From Pseudoduganella albidiflava (GTDB taxonomy: Bacteria; Pseudomonadota; Gammaproteobacteria; Burkholderiales; Burkholderiaceae_D), in NCBI RefSeq assembly GCF_004322755.1, contig NZ_CP036401.1, positions 3,162,001 through 3,226,000 on the forward strand: 64,000 nt of DNA, read 5' to 3'. Shown one piece after another: positions 1 to 10,115 of this stretch. The stretch's first letter is position 1. Each line of letters begins with the position of its first letter. A model generated the notes under the pieces. That model saw only the letters and a program-made list of their open reading frames with translations, was not told the origin of the DNA and made no database searches. Made by a program: the position numbers and the translations under genes.

Positions 1-1
1 G

Positions 2-40
2 ATCCGCCAGCACCAGGCCGAGCAGGTCATGTCGCGCTGA
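2..40 (+). CDS. Possible C-terminal tail of an upstream gene (partial)
   Basis: The frame starting at base 2 reads IRQHQAEQVMSR and stops at TGA 38-40. It is open to the window edge, so it could be the last 12 residues of a gene whose body lies outside. Only the open frame supports this, and no family can be assigned. The 160 bases that follow, up to the methyltransferase, hold nothing else clear. Confidence 0.25.
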   Translation: MRQHQAEQVMSR

Positions 41-199
41 CCCGCGCTGCCCGGCGCACCAGTCATCCAATCCGAGCCCGCCGGCTCAAGCTCGGCCAAT
101 CAAACCCGCCGAATTAAGCCATTTTTCCCGCCAACCTCCGCGCTTTGCCGGGGCCGCTCGTTGCACATAATGTCGCTGTCGCCACGAGAAGGAAATGCC

Positions 200-1117
200 A
201 TGCTGTCGGAACGCGAGCTTGAAAGCTGCTACCTGGGCCAGTTCATCCCCGTCCACTACCATCACAACATGCTGATGGACACCAACCGCATGCACAATTT
301 CCGTGCCGCGATCGCCCACGTGGTGCAACCCGGCATGAAGGTGCTGGAGCTGGGCGGCGGTACCGGGGCGCTGTCGTTCTTCGCGGCGCAGCGGGCCGAC
401 AAGGTGTATTGCATCGACTTCAATCCCGACATGGTGCAGGAAGCACGCCGCTTCCTCGCCCTGAACCGCTGCGCCGGCAAGGTGGAGGTGATCCATGCCG
501 ATGCCTTCGAATACCTGCCGCCCGAGCCGGTCGATGTCGTCATCTGCGAGATGCTGCACGTGGCCATGCTGCGTGAAAAGCAGGTGGAACTCATCGAGAA
601 CTTCAAGCGCCGCTACCTGCAGAAGTTCGGCGGCCCGCTGCCCGTGTTCCTGCCCGAGGCGGTGCTGATGGCGGCCCAGCCGATGCAGCAGGAATACGAC
701 TTCGAAGGCTTCCACGCGCCGATCGTGCAATTCCAGCAGCCCGGCGCCGCGCAGCCCGGCACGGTGGAGATGGCCCAGCCGGCCGTGTACTCGGTGATCG
801 ATTTTACCCAGGCGAACGACACCAGCTACAGCTGGGAAGGCAAGTTCGTCATCGACCGCGACGGCACCGTCAGTGCCATCCGCTTCATCACCAAGACCAT
901 CCTGTCCGTCGTCCAGGAGCGCGCCACCACGATCGACTGGCTGAATCACTTCATGTCGCTGCCGCTGGAACAGCCCGTCGCGGTCAAGGCCGGCGACGTG
1001 CTGCAGGTGGGTTTTGCCTACCGCGCCGGCGGCTCGATCCCGTCCCTGCAGGCCCGCCTCACGGCCCGCCTGCTGTACCAGGCCGCGCTGCAGCCGCAGG
1101 TCGTCGCCTACGCCTGA
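200..1117 (+). CDS. SAM-dependent methyltransferase, class I (PRMT-like fold)
   Basis: A predicted 305-residue cytoplasmic methyltransferase. The start at 200 is preferred over the in-frame ATG at 161 because GAGAAGGA lies just upstream. Class I motif I appears as VLELGGGTGALSFFA near residues 48-62. An acidic residue that would bind the SAM ribose follows in CIDFNPDM, and HADAF precedes the motif IV-like DVVICEMLH. The ICEM(L) sequence recalls the Glu-containing loop of protein arginine methyltransferases, but I cannot name a substrate. The gene stands alone: no partner is within 130 bp downstream. The fold is clear; the target is unknown. Confidence 0.7.
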   Translation: MLSERELESCYLGQFIPVHYHHNMLMDTNRMHNFRAAIAHVVQPGMKVLELGGGTGALSFFAAQRADKVYCIDFNPDMVQEARRFLALNRCAGKVEVIHADAFEYLPPEPVDVVICEMLHVAMLREKQVELIENFKRRYLQKFGGPLPVFLPEAVLMAAQPMQQEYDFEGFHAPIVQFQQPGAAQPGTVEMAQPAVYSVIDFTQANDTSYSWEGKFVIDRDGTVSAIRFITKTILSVVQERATTIDWLNHFMSLPLEQPVAVKAGDVLQVGFAYRAGGSIPSLQARLTARLLYQAALQPQVVAYA

Positions 1118-1256
1118 GGCACCAGCCGCCCAGGCTCCGCGATTCATCCCGCTTTTTCAACGTCCGGTCGGCCGATCCTGCCTTTCGTCGCGCCGCCGTT
1201 GAGCGGCGCCGCCGCGGCTGGCACCATGGTGTTTCGATAACCGTCGCGAGGACGCC

Positions 1257-1454
1257 ATGCTGGGCTTTATCCTGTGGTTGGTACTGTTGCTGCTCTGCTG
1301 GCCGCTCGCCCTGCTGGCGCTGCTGCTGTATCCCGTTCTGTGGCTGCTGTTGCTGCCGTTCCGGCTGATCGGCATCGGTGTCGAGGCCATCTTCGAGCTG
1401 CTGCGCGCGGTGGTGATGCTGCCGGCGCGCGTGCTGGGCGGCGGCCGCCGGTGA
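1257..1454 (+). CDS. Small hydrophobic membrane protein
   Basis: A 65-residue protein that is almost entirely Leu, Val, Ala and Trp for about 45 residues, enough for one or two inner-membrane helices, ending in a basic Gly-Gly-Arg-Arg tail. GAGGA sits just upstream of the ATG. Its TGA (1452-1454) overlaps the GTG (1451) of the serine-hydrolase lipoprotein, so the two are probably translated together. No family is recognised. It could be a leader that couples translation of the next gene or a small membrane protein in its own right. Confidence 0.55.
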   Translation: MLGFILWLVLLLLCWPLALLALLLYPVLWLLLLPFRLIGIGVEAIFELLRAVVMLPARVLGGGRR

Positions 1455-2596
1455 GGTGCGTGAACCGCGGCGCGTACGCACGCACCCTGGCATCGCTGCT
1501 CCCGGCGGCGGCAATCACCGTTCTGCTGTCCGGCTGTGCATCCGCCCCGCCAACGGATGTCACGGCGCTGGAAATGCCCGAAGCGCTGGCGATCCTGGCG
1601 AAACAACACAACGTGTGTGGCGTCGCAGTGGCCGTCATCCGGCAGCGCAAGCTGGAGACGGTCCATGCCGCGGCGGGTTGCCCGGCGGCGCCGGCGCCCG
1701 GCGCGGGCAGCGTGTTCCAGGCGGCTTCCCTCAGCAAGCCCTTGTTTGCCTATGCGGTCCTGCAACTGGCGCGGGAAGGAAAACTGGATCTTGATGCGCC
1801 ACTGGCAGGCTATCTGCCGCAAGGCTACCGGCACCGGCATGAGCCGTTGAAGCCGGAGCCTGCCGAAGTGGTCACCGATCCCCGGCTGCAGGCGGTCACC
1901 GGCCGGATGGTGCTGAACCACACGTCCGGAATGCCGAACTGGGCTTCCGGGCCATTGCGGTTCGATGCGGCGCCCGGCACGCGTTGGCAATACTCCGGCG
2001 AAGGCTACGTGCTGTTGCAGCGTGCAGTGGAAGCCATCGCCGGCCAGCGGCTCGACCGGTTCATGGCCGCGCGGCTGTTCGAGCCGCTGGCCATGCGCCA
2101 CAGCGCCTACGTGTTCGACGACCGCCTCGCGCCCGTCCTGCTGGGCGGCACCAAGGCGAACGGCGCTCCCAGAAAGACACTGCAGCTGCGGGAAGCCAAT
2201 GCGGCGTTCTCCCTGCACACCAGCGCTGCGGACTACGGGCGATTCCTTGCCGCGCTGCTGGACGACGGCGAGGCGATGCAGCAGGTCACCGCGTCGCCCG
2301 TTCCCGCCGATGCCGACCTGGAACTCGACTGGGGCCTCGGCTGGGGCATCGAGCGTGGCCGGGACGATGCGTATATCTGGCAATGGGGTAACAATCCCGG
2401 TTACCGCGCCTTCGCAATTGCCTCGCTCGGCACGGGAGATGGCCTGGTGATGCTGACCAACAGCGAGAACGGCCTGGCACTGGCTGAACCGCTCACCCGG
2501 CGGATACTGCCCGGCGAGCACCGGCTTTTCCAGTCGCCCGTGCTGGGCGTGGACGTCATCACCCTGCTGTGCAACTCGGTGCGGCTGTGCCTCTAG
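1451..2596 (+). CDS. Beta-lactamase-family serine hydrolase, lipoprotein
   Basis: A 381-residue protein of the beta-lactamase/penicillin-binding superfamily (PF00144 type). The N-terminus is a lipoprotein signal with lipobox LLSGC (Cys about residue 29), so it should be membrane-anchored outside the cytoplasm. The catalytic SxxK motif is SLSK (about residues 93-96), a Tyr-Ser-Gly stands where the YxN motif is expected, and WGNNPG lies where class C enzymes carry KTG. These changes suggest an esterase, D-aminopeptidase or similar hydrolase and not a true antibiotic-degrading enzyme. The start is GTG at 1451, or GTG at 1460, overlapping the small membrane-protein gene. Confidence 0.75.
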   Translation: MRCVNRGAYARTLASLLPAAAITVLLSGCASAPPTDVTALEMPEALAILAKQHNVCGVAVAVIRQRKLETVHAAAGCPAAPAPGAGSVFQAASLSKPLFAYAVLQLAREGKLDLDAPLAGYLPQGYRHRHEPLKPEPAEVVTDPRLQAVTGRMVLNHTSGMPNWASGPLRFDAAPGTRWQYSGEGYVLLQRAVEAIAGQRLDRFMAARLFEPLAMRHSAYVFDDRLAPVLLGGTKANGAPRKTLQLREANAAFSLHTSAADYGRFLAALLDDGEAMQQVTASPVPADADLELDWGLGWGIERGRDDAYIWQWGNNPGYRAFAIASLGTGDGLVMLTNSENGLALAEPLTRRILPGEHRLFQSPVLGVDVITLLCNSVRLCL

Positions 2597-2639
2597 GCTG
2601 TGCTGGTAGGCTCTGCTCGGGATGCGCTGCCGCGCGGCC

Positions 2640-3731
2640 TCAGAACCCGACCAGGAAGCCGGCGCCCAGCGACATCTGCGAATAGTTGTAGTCGATCAGG
2701 CTCTGGCCATAGCCGGAGAAGAACTGCACGTAGCCCTTCAGGTTCGAGCGCAGCGGCATCGCCCAGCCCAGCTGCAGCGCGCCGTGGTCGGTATGCAGGT
2801 TGCGCCGCGCCATCAGTGAGTATTCGTTGCCACCGTCGCGGTAGACGAAGCGCACGTCGCCGTGGCCCATGAAATCCGTGATGTCGAGGTTGTCGTTATC
2901 CGAGCGCGAATTGTCCAGCCGCTTCCAGATCCGCGCCGTCACGGCCAGCTTGCCGTACTCGCCGCCCAGTTCCGCGTAGGCGCGGTTCCAGCTGCGCGAC
3001 AGCGTCGCCGTCTGGCCATTCGACTGGTGCACGAAGCCCAGCCCCGCGTAGCGGAAGTCGAAGCCGCCCAGCCGCTTGCCGATCGGTGCGATCGCCATGA
3101 CTTCCGGCTGGTAGTTGGTTTCGCGGAACGGGCTCGATTCATCGCGGTTGTAGGCCTGCCAGAAGCTTTGCTGCGTGTAGCCGAACCACAGATCGACCGG
3201 CGAGCCGGCGATCGATTCCAGCATCTTCATCTTGAACGACAGCTGGTACGCCAGTTCCACGTGCTTGGCATCGATGCCGCCCGGCGTGACCTCGTTGAAG
3301 GGGGCGTTGTTGGTGCTGTTGCTGTAGTTCGCCAGCAGCAGGTACGTGTCGCGGTGCGGCCGGAAATTGAAGACGCCGCGCTTGCTGTCCTGGTCCAGCT
3401 CCCACAGGGGGACCTGCACCGACACCACCGGCTTTTCGGCCGCCGGTGCGTCCGGTTCGGCCGTCTTCGCCACCTGCCCCCCGGGGAAGGCGCCTTGCTG
3501 CTGGTCCGGATTGGCGGCGGCCGCCGGCGGCGGATCCTTTGGCCGGTTGACCAGCGCATCGTAGCAACCGAGGCGCTCGGTCGGATCGGACATCATCGAG
3601 CAGCGGCCCAGGGCCGGATCGATCGCTGCCGGCGCGTTCTGTGCGCCGGCGACGCAAGGGGAGAGGGCCAGCATGGCCGAAAGGCAGGGGGCAAAATGTT
3701 TTTTCATTGTCATGATCTTGTTTTTGGGCAT
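2640..3731 (-). CDS. pldA: Outer-membrane phospholipase A (OMPLA)
   Basis: Hydrolyses phospholipids that have leaked into the outer leaflet of the outer membrane. About 363 residues from the longest start; ATGs at 3713 and 3707 are also possible and give a cleaner signal peptide ending near AGAQN. The catalytic triad is visible with the E. coli spacing: His235 and Ser237 in FVHQSNG and Asn249 in SRSWNR. The C-terminal half has the alternating pattern of a 12-strand barrel and ends in Phe. An Ala/Pro-rich linker (about residues 66-100) separates the signal peptide from the barrel. It is convergent with the serine-hydrolase lipoprotein and divergent from EF-G. Confidence 0.9.
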   Translation of the reverse strand: MPKNKIMTMKKHFAPCLSAMLALSPCVAGAQNAPAAIDPALGRCSMMSDPTERLGCYDALVNRPKDPPPAAAANPDQQQGAFPGGQVAKTAEPDAPAAEKPVVSVQVPLWELDQDSKRGVFNFRPHRDTYLLLANYSNSTNNAPFNEVTPGGIDAKHVELAYQLSFKMKMLESIAGSPVDLWFGYTQQSFWQAYNRDESSPFRETNYQPEVMAIAPIGKRLGGFDFRYAGLGFVHQSNGQTATLSRSWNRAYAELGGEYGKLAVTARIWKRLDNSRSDNDNLDITDFMGHGDVRFVYRDGGNEYSLMARRNLHTDHGALQLGWAMPLRSNLKGYVQFFSGYGQSLIDYNYSQMSLGAGFLVGF

Positions 3732-3822
3732 CGCGCGAGTATATGCAGAATGGCAACCGTCGGTCGCACGGCTGGGCTTGAAAAAAAGAAACGGGCCGCC
3801 AGCTTCGCCGACCCGATGCTGC

Positions 3823-3828
3823 TACAAT
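3823..3828 (+). promoter_or_regulatory. Probable -10 box for the EF-G gene
   Basis: TACAAT lies 43 bp before the EF-G start in the divergent gap with pldA. No good -35 hexamer is found 16-18 bp upstream, so this rests on the -10 box and its position. Confidence 0.4.
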
Positions 3829-3871
3829 TTTTGAGCGCGATCACGCGGTCGCGCCCTCCAAGGAGAATGCC

Positions 3872-5980
<2,109 letters not shown>

Positions 5981-6007
5981 CGAAGAGCTGGGTAGAAACG
6001 CGGCAAG

Positions 6008-6026
6008 ACCCGGGGCAAGCCCGGGT
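6008..6026 (+). terminator. Hairpin downstream of EF-G
   Basis: ACCCGGG and CCCGGGT form a perfect 7-bp stem around GCAAG, 28 bp after the EF-G stop. The T-tract is poor (TTGTC), so efficient intrinsic termination is uncertain. Confidence 0.4.
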
Positions 6027-6264
6027 TGTCATCGCGGCGCTCTGCTGCGCGACGTTATGCCCCCGCACCCGGCCGGGCCCGCATGAACCTGGCGGGTGCC
6101 GCCACCGATGCTGCCGAGGGGCACAAGAAATTTCACGCCTTGCCAGCATGGACCTACATCCGGATCGGAATACACCCAATAGGCTGCGATCCCGGACGGG
6201 GCTAGGATTGAAGGTCGGGCCACTGGTGCTGGCCCAAGGCGCCTGATTGGCCAGCATTTGTGAT

Positions 6265-6308
6265 ATCCAACCTATTCGCGACATCCAACCTATTCGCGAC
6301 ATCCAACC
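6265..6308. repeat. 18-bp tandem repeat, 2.4 copies
   Basis: The unit ATCCAACCTATTCGCGAC occurs at 6265-6282 and 6283-6300 exactly, with a partial third copy at 6301-6308. It lies in the otherwise empty 350-bp gap between EF-G and the SRPBCC gene, ending 24 bp before that gene's start and so probably within its leader. Confidence 0.9.
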
Positions 6309-6331
6309 CATCACCAAGCCAAGGAGAAACG

Positions 6332-6898
6332 ATGAAACGACTACTTACCCTCGCGGTCGTCGCCGCGGGCAGCGCCTATCTCGCCAAGTACCTGAAGAGC
6401 AAGGGCAATGCCCAGGGCGGCTCGACGGCGCGCGAGGAAATCACCGTCGACGTGCCGGTGCGCACGGCCTACGACCAGTGGACGCAGTTCGAGGAGTTCC
6501 CGAAATTCATGAACAGCGTGCATGAGATCCGCCAGCTGGACGACAAGCGACTGCACTGGAAGGCCGACGTGCTGGGCAAGCCGATCGAATGGGATGCCGA
6601 GATCGTCGAACAGATCCCCGACAAGCGCATCGCCTGGCGCAGCACCACCGGCACGCCGAACAGCGGCGTGGTGCGCTTCGAGCCGCAAGGCGCTTCGCGC
6701 ACCAAGATCGTGCTGGAGATGAGCTATACGCCGACCGATGCGGTGGAATCGGCCGGCGACCTGATCGGCGCGGTCGGGCTGGAAGCGCGCAAGAACCTGA
6801 AGCGCTTCAAGGAACTGATCGAATCGCGCGGCAAGGAGACCGGCGCATGGCGCGGCACGATCCAGGACGGTCCGGACGGCCCCCGGGTCACCCACTGA
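6332..6898 (+). CDS. SRPBCC (polyketide cyclase/START-like) protein with N-terminal anchor
   Basis: 188 residues. AAGGAGAAACG before the ATG at 6332 fixes the start and excludes the longer frame from 6260, whose first residues come from the tandem repeat. An N-terminal hydrophobic stretch (about residues 2-16) could be a signal or membrane anchor. A coenzyme-Q-binding/cyclase-like helix-grip domain then begins at EEITVDVPVRTAYDQWTQFE and runs to about residue 165. The family binds hydrophobic ligands, and nothing here indicates which. An Arg-rich amphipathic helix near the end (ARKNLKRFKELIE) is typical of this group. It is flanked by tandem repeats on both sides. Confidence 0.75.
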   Translation: MKRLLTLAVVAAGSAYLAKYLKSKGNAQGGSTAREEITVDVPVRTAYDQWTQFEEFPKFMNSVHEIRQLDDKRLHWKADVLGKPIEWDAEIVEQIPDKRIAWRSTTGTPNSGVVRFEPQGASRTKIVLEMSYTPTDAVESAGDLIGAVGLEARKNLKRFKELIESRGKETGAWRGTIQDGPDGPRVTH

Positions 6899-6976
6899 CC
6901 TTACGTACTAACCTTAAGTACCAACCTTACGTACCGACCAAATGCACTGACCTTGCTTACCTACCTGATGCATTGA
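6899..6976. repeat. Degenerate 13-bp tandem repeat, six units
   Basis: Units of 13 bp begin at 6899, 6912, 6925, 6938, 6951 and 6964. The first three are close (CCTTACGTACTAA, CCTTAAGTACCAA, CCTTACGTACCGA); the later three keep the length and the initial CC but diverge. The array starts at the SRPBCC stop codon and ends just before the next hairpin. Confidence 0.75.
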
Positions 6977-6981
6977 CAGAC

Positions 6982-7003
6982 ATGCCGGGCGCTCGCCCGG
7001 CAT
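6982..7003 (-). terminator. Hairpin at the end of the EAL gene
   Basis: ATGCCGGGCG pairs perfectly with CGCCCGGCAT across a CT loop. It directly abuts the stop codon of the minus-strand EAL gene, and it also lies downstream of the SRPBCC gene, so it may serve both. There is no strong T-tract on either strand. Confidence 0.5.
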
Positions 7004-9382
7004 TCACTTCCCCAGCAGCCTGGCGAACTCCTCGGCCGGCAATGGCCGCCCGTACAGGTAGCCCTGGCCCTGCTCGCAACGCAGCAGTTTCAGGAACTTC
7101 GCTTCCTCTTCCGTTTCGATGCCCTCGGCGACCACCTTCAGCTCCAGCGTGTGCGCCAGTTGCACGATGGTCTGCACCATGCCCATGTAGTTGGCATCCT
7201 GCGTCATCTTGACCACGAACGAGCGGTCGATCTTGAGCACGTCCACCGGCAGCGTGACGAGATAGGCCAGCGACGAGTAGCCGGTGCCGAAGTCGTCGAT
7301 CGCCACCGGTACGTGCAGTTCGCGCACGCGGTTGAGGATATCCACCACGCGGCGCTGGTCGGCCACCAGGCCGCTTTCCGTGACCTCGATCGACAATGGC
7401 TTCAGCTCCGCCTCGGCGGTATTGAGCGCCCGTTCGATGTCGTCGAACAGCGAATCGCACCGGAACTGCGCCGGCGCCACATTGACGGCGATCTGCGGCG
7501 GCTTCAGCCCGGCGTCGTGCCATCCGCGCCAGTCTTCCATCGCCTGCTGCATCACGTTGCGGCCCACCTGCGTGACCAGGCCGCTGCGTTCCAGCACGGG
7601 CACGAACTCGGTGGGCTGGATCAGGCCGCGCTGCGGGTGGCGCCAGCGCACCAGCGCTTCGGCACCGGCCAGCTTGCCGGTCTTCAGGTCGATCTTCGGC
7701 TGGTAGAAGTTGACGAATTCGCCGCGCTCGACCGCCTCGCGCAATTCCGCCTCCATGCTGATCTGGCGTGCCAGCGCATGGTCGGCGTCGCGGTCGTAGA
7801 AGCCGATCTGCTCTTCCTGCGCGCGCGAGCCGGCCAGCGCATCCCAGGCCTTGACCAGCAGTTCGTCGGCGCTGGTGCCGTCCTCCGGCAGCATGGCCGC
7901 GCCCACGTTCACGGTGCACCAGATCTTGTGCTGGTCGACCTGGTAGGAACCCTCCAGCAGCGGAATGATCGTGTCGCGCGCGTACTTGCGCGGCGAGCGT
8001 TCCTCGTCGTCCGGATAGAACAGCGCGAAGCGGCCGATGCCCACGTGGGACAGCGCCATCCGGTCCGCTACTTTTTCCCGCAGGCGCTGCGCCACCTGCC
8101 GCATCAGGCCGATCGCTGCCGTGTTGCCATAGGCGGAGCTGATCTCGTCGAAGCGGTTGATGTTGATGAGCAGGACCGTGCCGCTGGCATTGACGGCGGC
8201 CAGCCCGGCGATTTCCTCGTCGAAGTGCAGGCGGCTGGGCAGGCCGGACAGTGCATTGGTGCGGGCCAGCCGGAACAGTTCCTGCGCGTTGACCAGGCGC
8301 TCGATGCCGAAGCTCAGTTCATTGCCCAGTTCGCCCGCCCGTTCGCGGTAGAAATGGTCGAAGAAGGCTGGCCGGTGCGAGTAGAACGAGATCACGCCCC
8401 AGCACTTGCTGTTGACGAACAGGGGGATCGCCATCGACGAGGCCACGCGGTGGCCGGCGCCGGGCAGGTGGTTCGACACCTGCAGCCGGCCGCTCGCCGC
8501 CGCCGCGGCGGCCAGTTCGGGCGGGAACCAGTCCGCCACCACCTCGGCCGGGGATGCGCCGTCCCGCTCGTGCCAGCGGTGCTCGGTGCCGTCGCGGGCG
8601 GCGGATGTGAACAGTTCCAGGGCGCCGCTGGCATCGTCGACGCGGCGGATGTCGACGATTTCCAGGCCCGGCTGGTGGCAGGCGAAGCGGCAGGTATCCA
8701 TGCACAGCGCGTCCAGCGTCTTGGCGCGGGTAATGATGGCGGACAGGCGCGACAGCAGCACATAGAAATTGTCGTGCCGGATCAGCGCGCGTTCCTTTTC
8801 CACCTCGGTGGTCATGTCGATCGCCGAGCCGCCGAGGAAGGGCTCGCCCCCCACGTCGATGGGGAACTTGTGCACCAGCCAGTGGCGGGTACCGTCGTGC
8901 GAGGTTTCCATCGTCTTGATGGTTTCGCCGTTTTCCAGCACGGCGCGGTCCTGTTCTTCCAGGCTGTGCCGGATGTCTTCCGGCCAGAAGTGGCTGTCGT
9001 CCATGCCGACCACGGTGGGCACGCCGAAGAAGCCGTGCAGGGCGGCGTTGCCCATCACGTAGCTGCCATGGCGATCCTTGATCCACAGCGGGGAAGGGGA
9101 ATGCTCGGCAAAGCCGGACAGGAAGCTCTCGGCGCGCGCCAGCTTGCGCTTCAGTTCACGGCAGGCCGCCGCGGTAGCCGCCAAGTCAGCCAAAGCCTGG
9201 CGCTGCCCGGCGTCCATCGCTGCCGGCGCGTATGCCAGCAGGGCGCTTTCATCGGCCAGGGCCTGCGGCGGCACGGTCGTGCCGCACAGGTAGCCGGCCA
9301 GGCGCACCAGTTCGGCCGGCAAGCCATCCTGCTCGCCCTCGACCGGCAGCGCCTGTTGTTCCTGGGGGGCGATATGGTTCAT
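7004..9382 (-). CDS. PAS-GAF-GGDEF(degenerate)-EAL cyclic-di-GMP phosphodiesterase
   Basis: A predicted 792-residue cytoplasmic signalling protein with no membrane segment. The order is a helical N-terminus, PAS (about residues 88-195, around WIKDRHGSYVMGN), a GAF-like sensor (about 205-370), GGDEF (about 375-530) and EAL (about 545-790). The GGDEF signature is replaced by GIGRF, so cyclase activity should be lost. The EAL domain is complete: EALVRW, NVAPAQF, DDFGTGYSS, EGIET and QGYLYGRP are all present. It should therefore hydrolyse c-di-GMP to pGpG, perhaps with the dead GGDEF as a GTP-binding regulatory domain. The PAS/GAF ligand is unknown. Confidence 0.85.
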   Translation of the reverse strand: MNHIAPQEQQALPVEGEQDGLPAELVRLAGYLCGTTVPPQALADESALLAYAPAAMDAGQRQALADLAATAAACRELKRKLARAESFLSGFAEHSPSPLWIKDRHGSYVMGNAALHGFFGVPTVVGMDDSHFWPEDIRHSLEEQDRAVLENGETIKTMETSHDGTRHWLVHKFPIDVGGEPFLGGSAIDMTTEVEKERALIRHDNFYVLLSRLSAIITRAKTLDALCMDTCRFACHQPGLEIVDIRRVDDASGALELFTSAARDGTEHRWHERDGASPAEVVADWFPPELAAAAAASGRLQVSNHLPGAGHRVASSMAIPLFVNSKCWGVISFYSHRPAFFDHFYRERAGELGNELSFGIERLVNAQELFRLARTNALSGLPSRLHFDEEIAGLAAVNASGTVLLININRFDEISSAYGNTAAIGLMRQVAQRLREKVADRMALSHVGIGRFALFYPDDEERSPRKYARDTIIPLLEGSYQVDQHKIWCTVNVGAAMLPEDGTSADELLVKAWDALAGSRAQEEQIGFYDRDADHALARQISMEAELREAVERGEFVNFYQPKIDLKTGKLAGAEALVRWRHPQRGLIQPTEFVPVLERSGLVTQVGRNVMQQAMEDWRGWHDAGLKPPQIAVNVAPAQFRCDSLFDDIERALNTAEAELKPLSIEVTESGLVADQRRVVDILNRVRELHVPVAIDDFGTGYSSLAYLVTLPVDVLKIDRSFVVKMTQDANYMGMVQTIVQLAHTLELKVVAEGIETEEEAKFLKLLRCEQGQGYLYGRPLPAEEFARLLGK

Positions 9383-9457
9383 ATTGGCATTCGTTTCACA
9401 TCATCCCATCGTGGCACCCCGCGCCGCGGTCGTCTGCCACTTTGGGGGAAGAGGGTG

Positions 9458-9940
9458 TCAATCCTTGAGCTTGAACTTCAGCTGGATGGTCAATGCGCCG
9501 TGCAGGCGATCCTTGTACGACGGTACGATAGCAAAGTTCACCCCCACCCGTTGGTACTCCACGCTGACGACGGGAATCAGCGCCGGGAACCAGCCGCCGT
9601 CGCGGTGCTTCGGATAGCCGTCGAACGCGCCGACCACGGCCCCCAGCCGGAACGGCCCCAGCGAGAAGGGCTGGTAATAGATGCCGGCATAGTTGGAGAT
9701 GGCCCGGTCGCTGTTGCGGAAACGTCCCGCCGTGGCCGACGCCACCGTGGAAAAGCGGTATTCGGCGCCGATGCCCGGGTTCGTATCGTCCAGCCCTTCG
9801 CCGCGGTCGAAGTGGTACGAGTAAAAGCCGGGATTCACCCACAGCTCGCCGCGCGGCTGCGATTCGATGACGCCGAACGGATTGGCGTGCGCCCCCGCCT
9901 GTGCAAGCATCAGCATGGCTCCCACCAGTGCGTATTTCAT
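9458..9940 (-). CDS. Small outer-membrane beta-barrel protein, PagP-like in layout
   Basis: 160 residues with a signal peptide ending at AGAHA. The rest alternates polar and hydrophobic residues as in an eight-strand barrel. The segment WFPALIPVVSVEY followed by VNFAIVPSY resembles the late strands of PagP (lipid A palmitoyltransferase), and the size fits. I do not see the PagP catalytic His/Asp/Ser set clearly, so the enzymatic role is not supported. It stands alone between the EAL gene and the divergent M48 lipoprotein. Confidence 0.5.
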   Translation of the reverse strand: MKYALVGAMLMLAQAGAHANPFGVIESQPRGELWVNPGFYSYHFDRGEGLDDTNPGIGAEYRFSTVASATAGRFRNSDRAISNYAGIYYQPFSLGPFRLGAVVGAFDGYPKHRDGGWFPALIPVVSVEYQRVGVNFAIVPSYKDRLHGALTIQLKFKLKD

Positions 9941-10115
9941 GCCATTTTCCCCAGATTGTTAATAGCGCGGCAATTATAGCGAGAGCGCAAGCATGGCGCG
10001 CTCTTTCAGTGAATTCGATGCATGTTTGATGGCGGTAAAACACTTGGTGATTGGAAATTGACTGCCTGCGAGCAATCCATGACAGTGGGAGCCCCACATG
10101 ACAGGGAGTTTCCCC

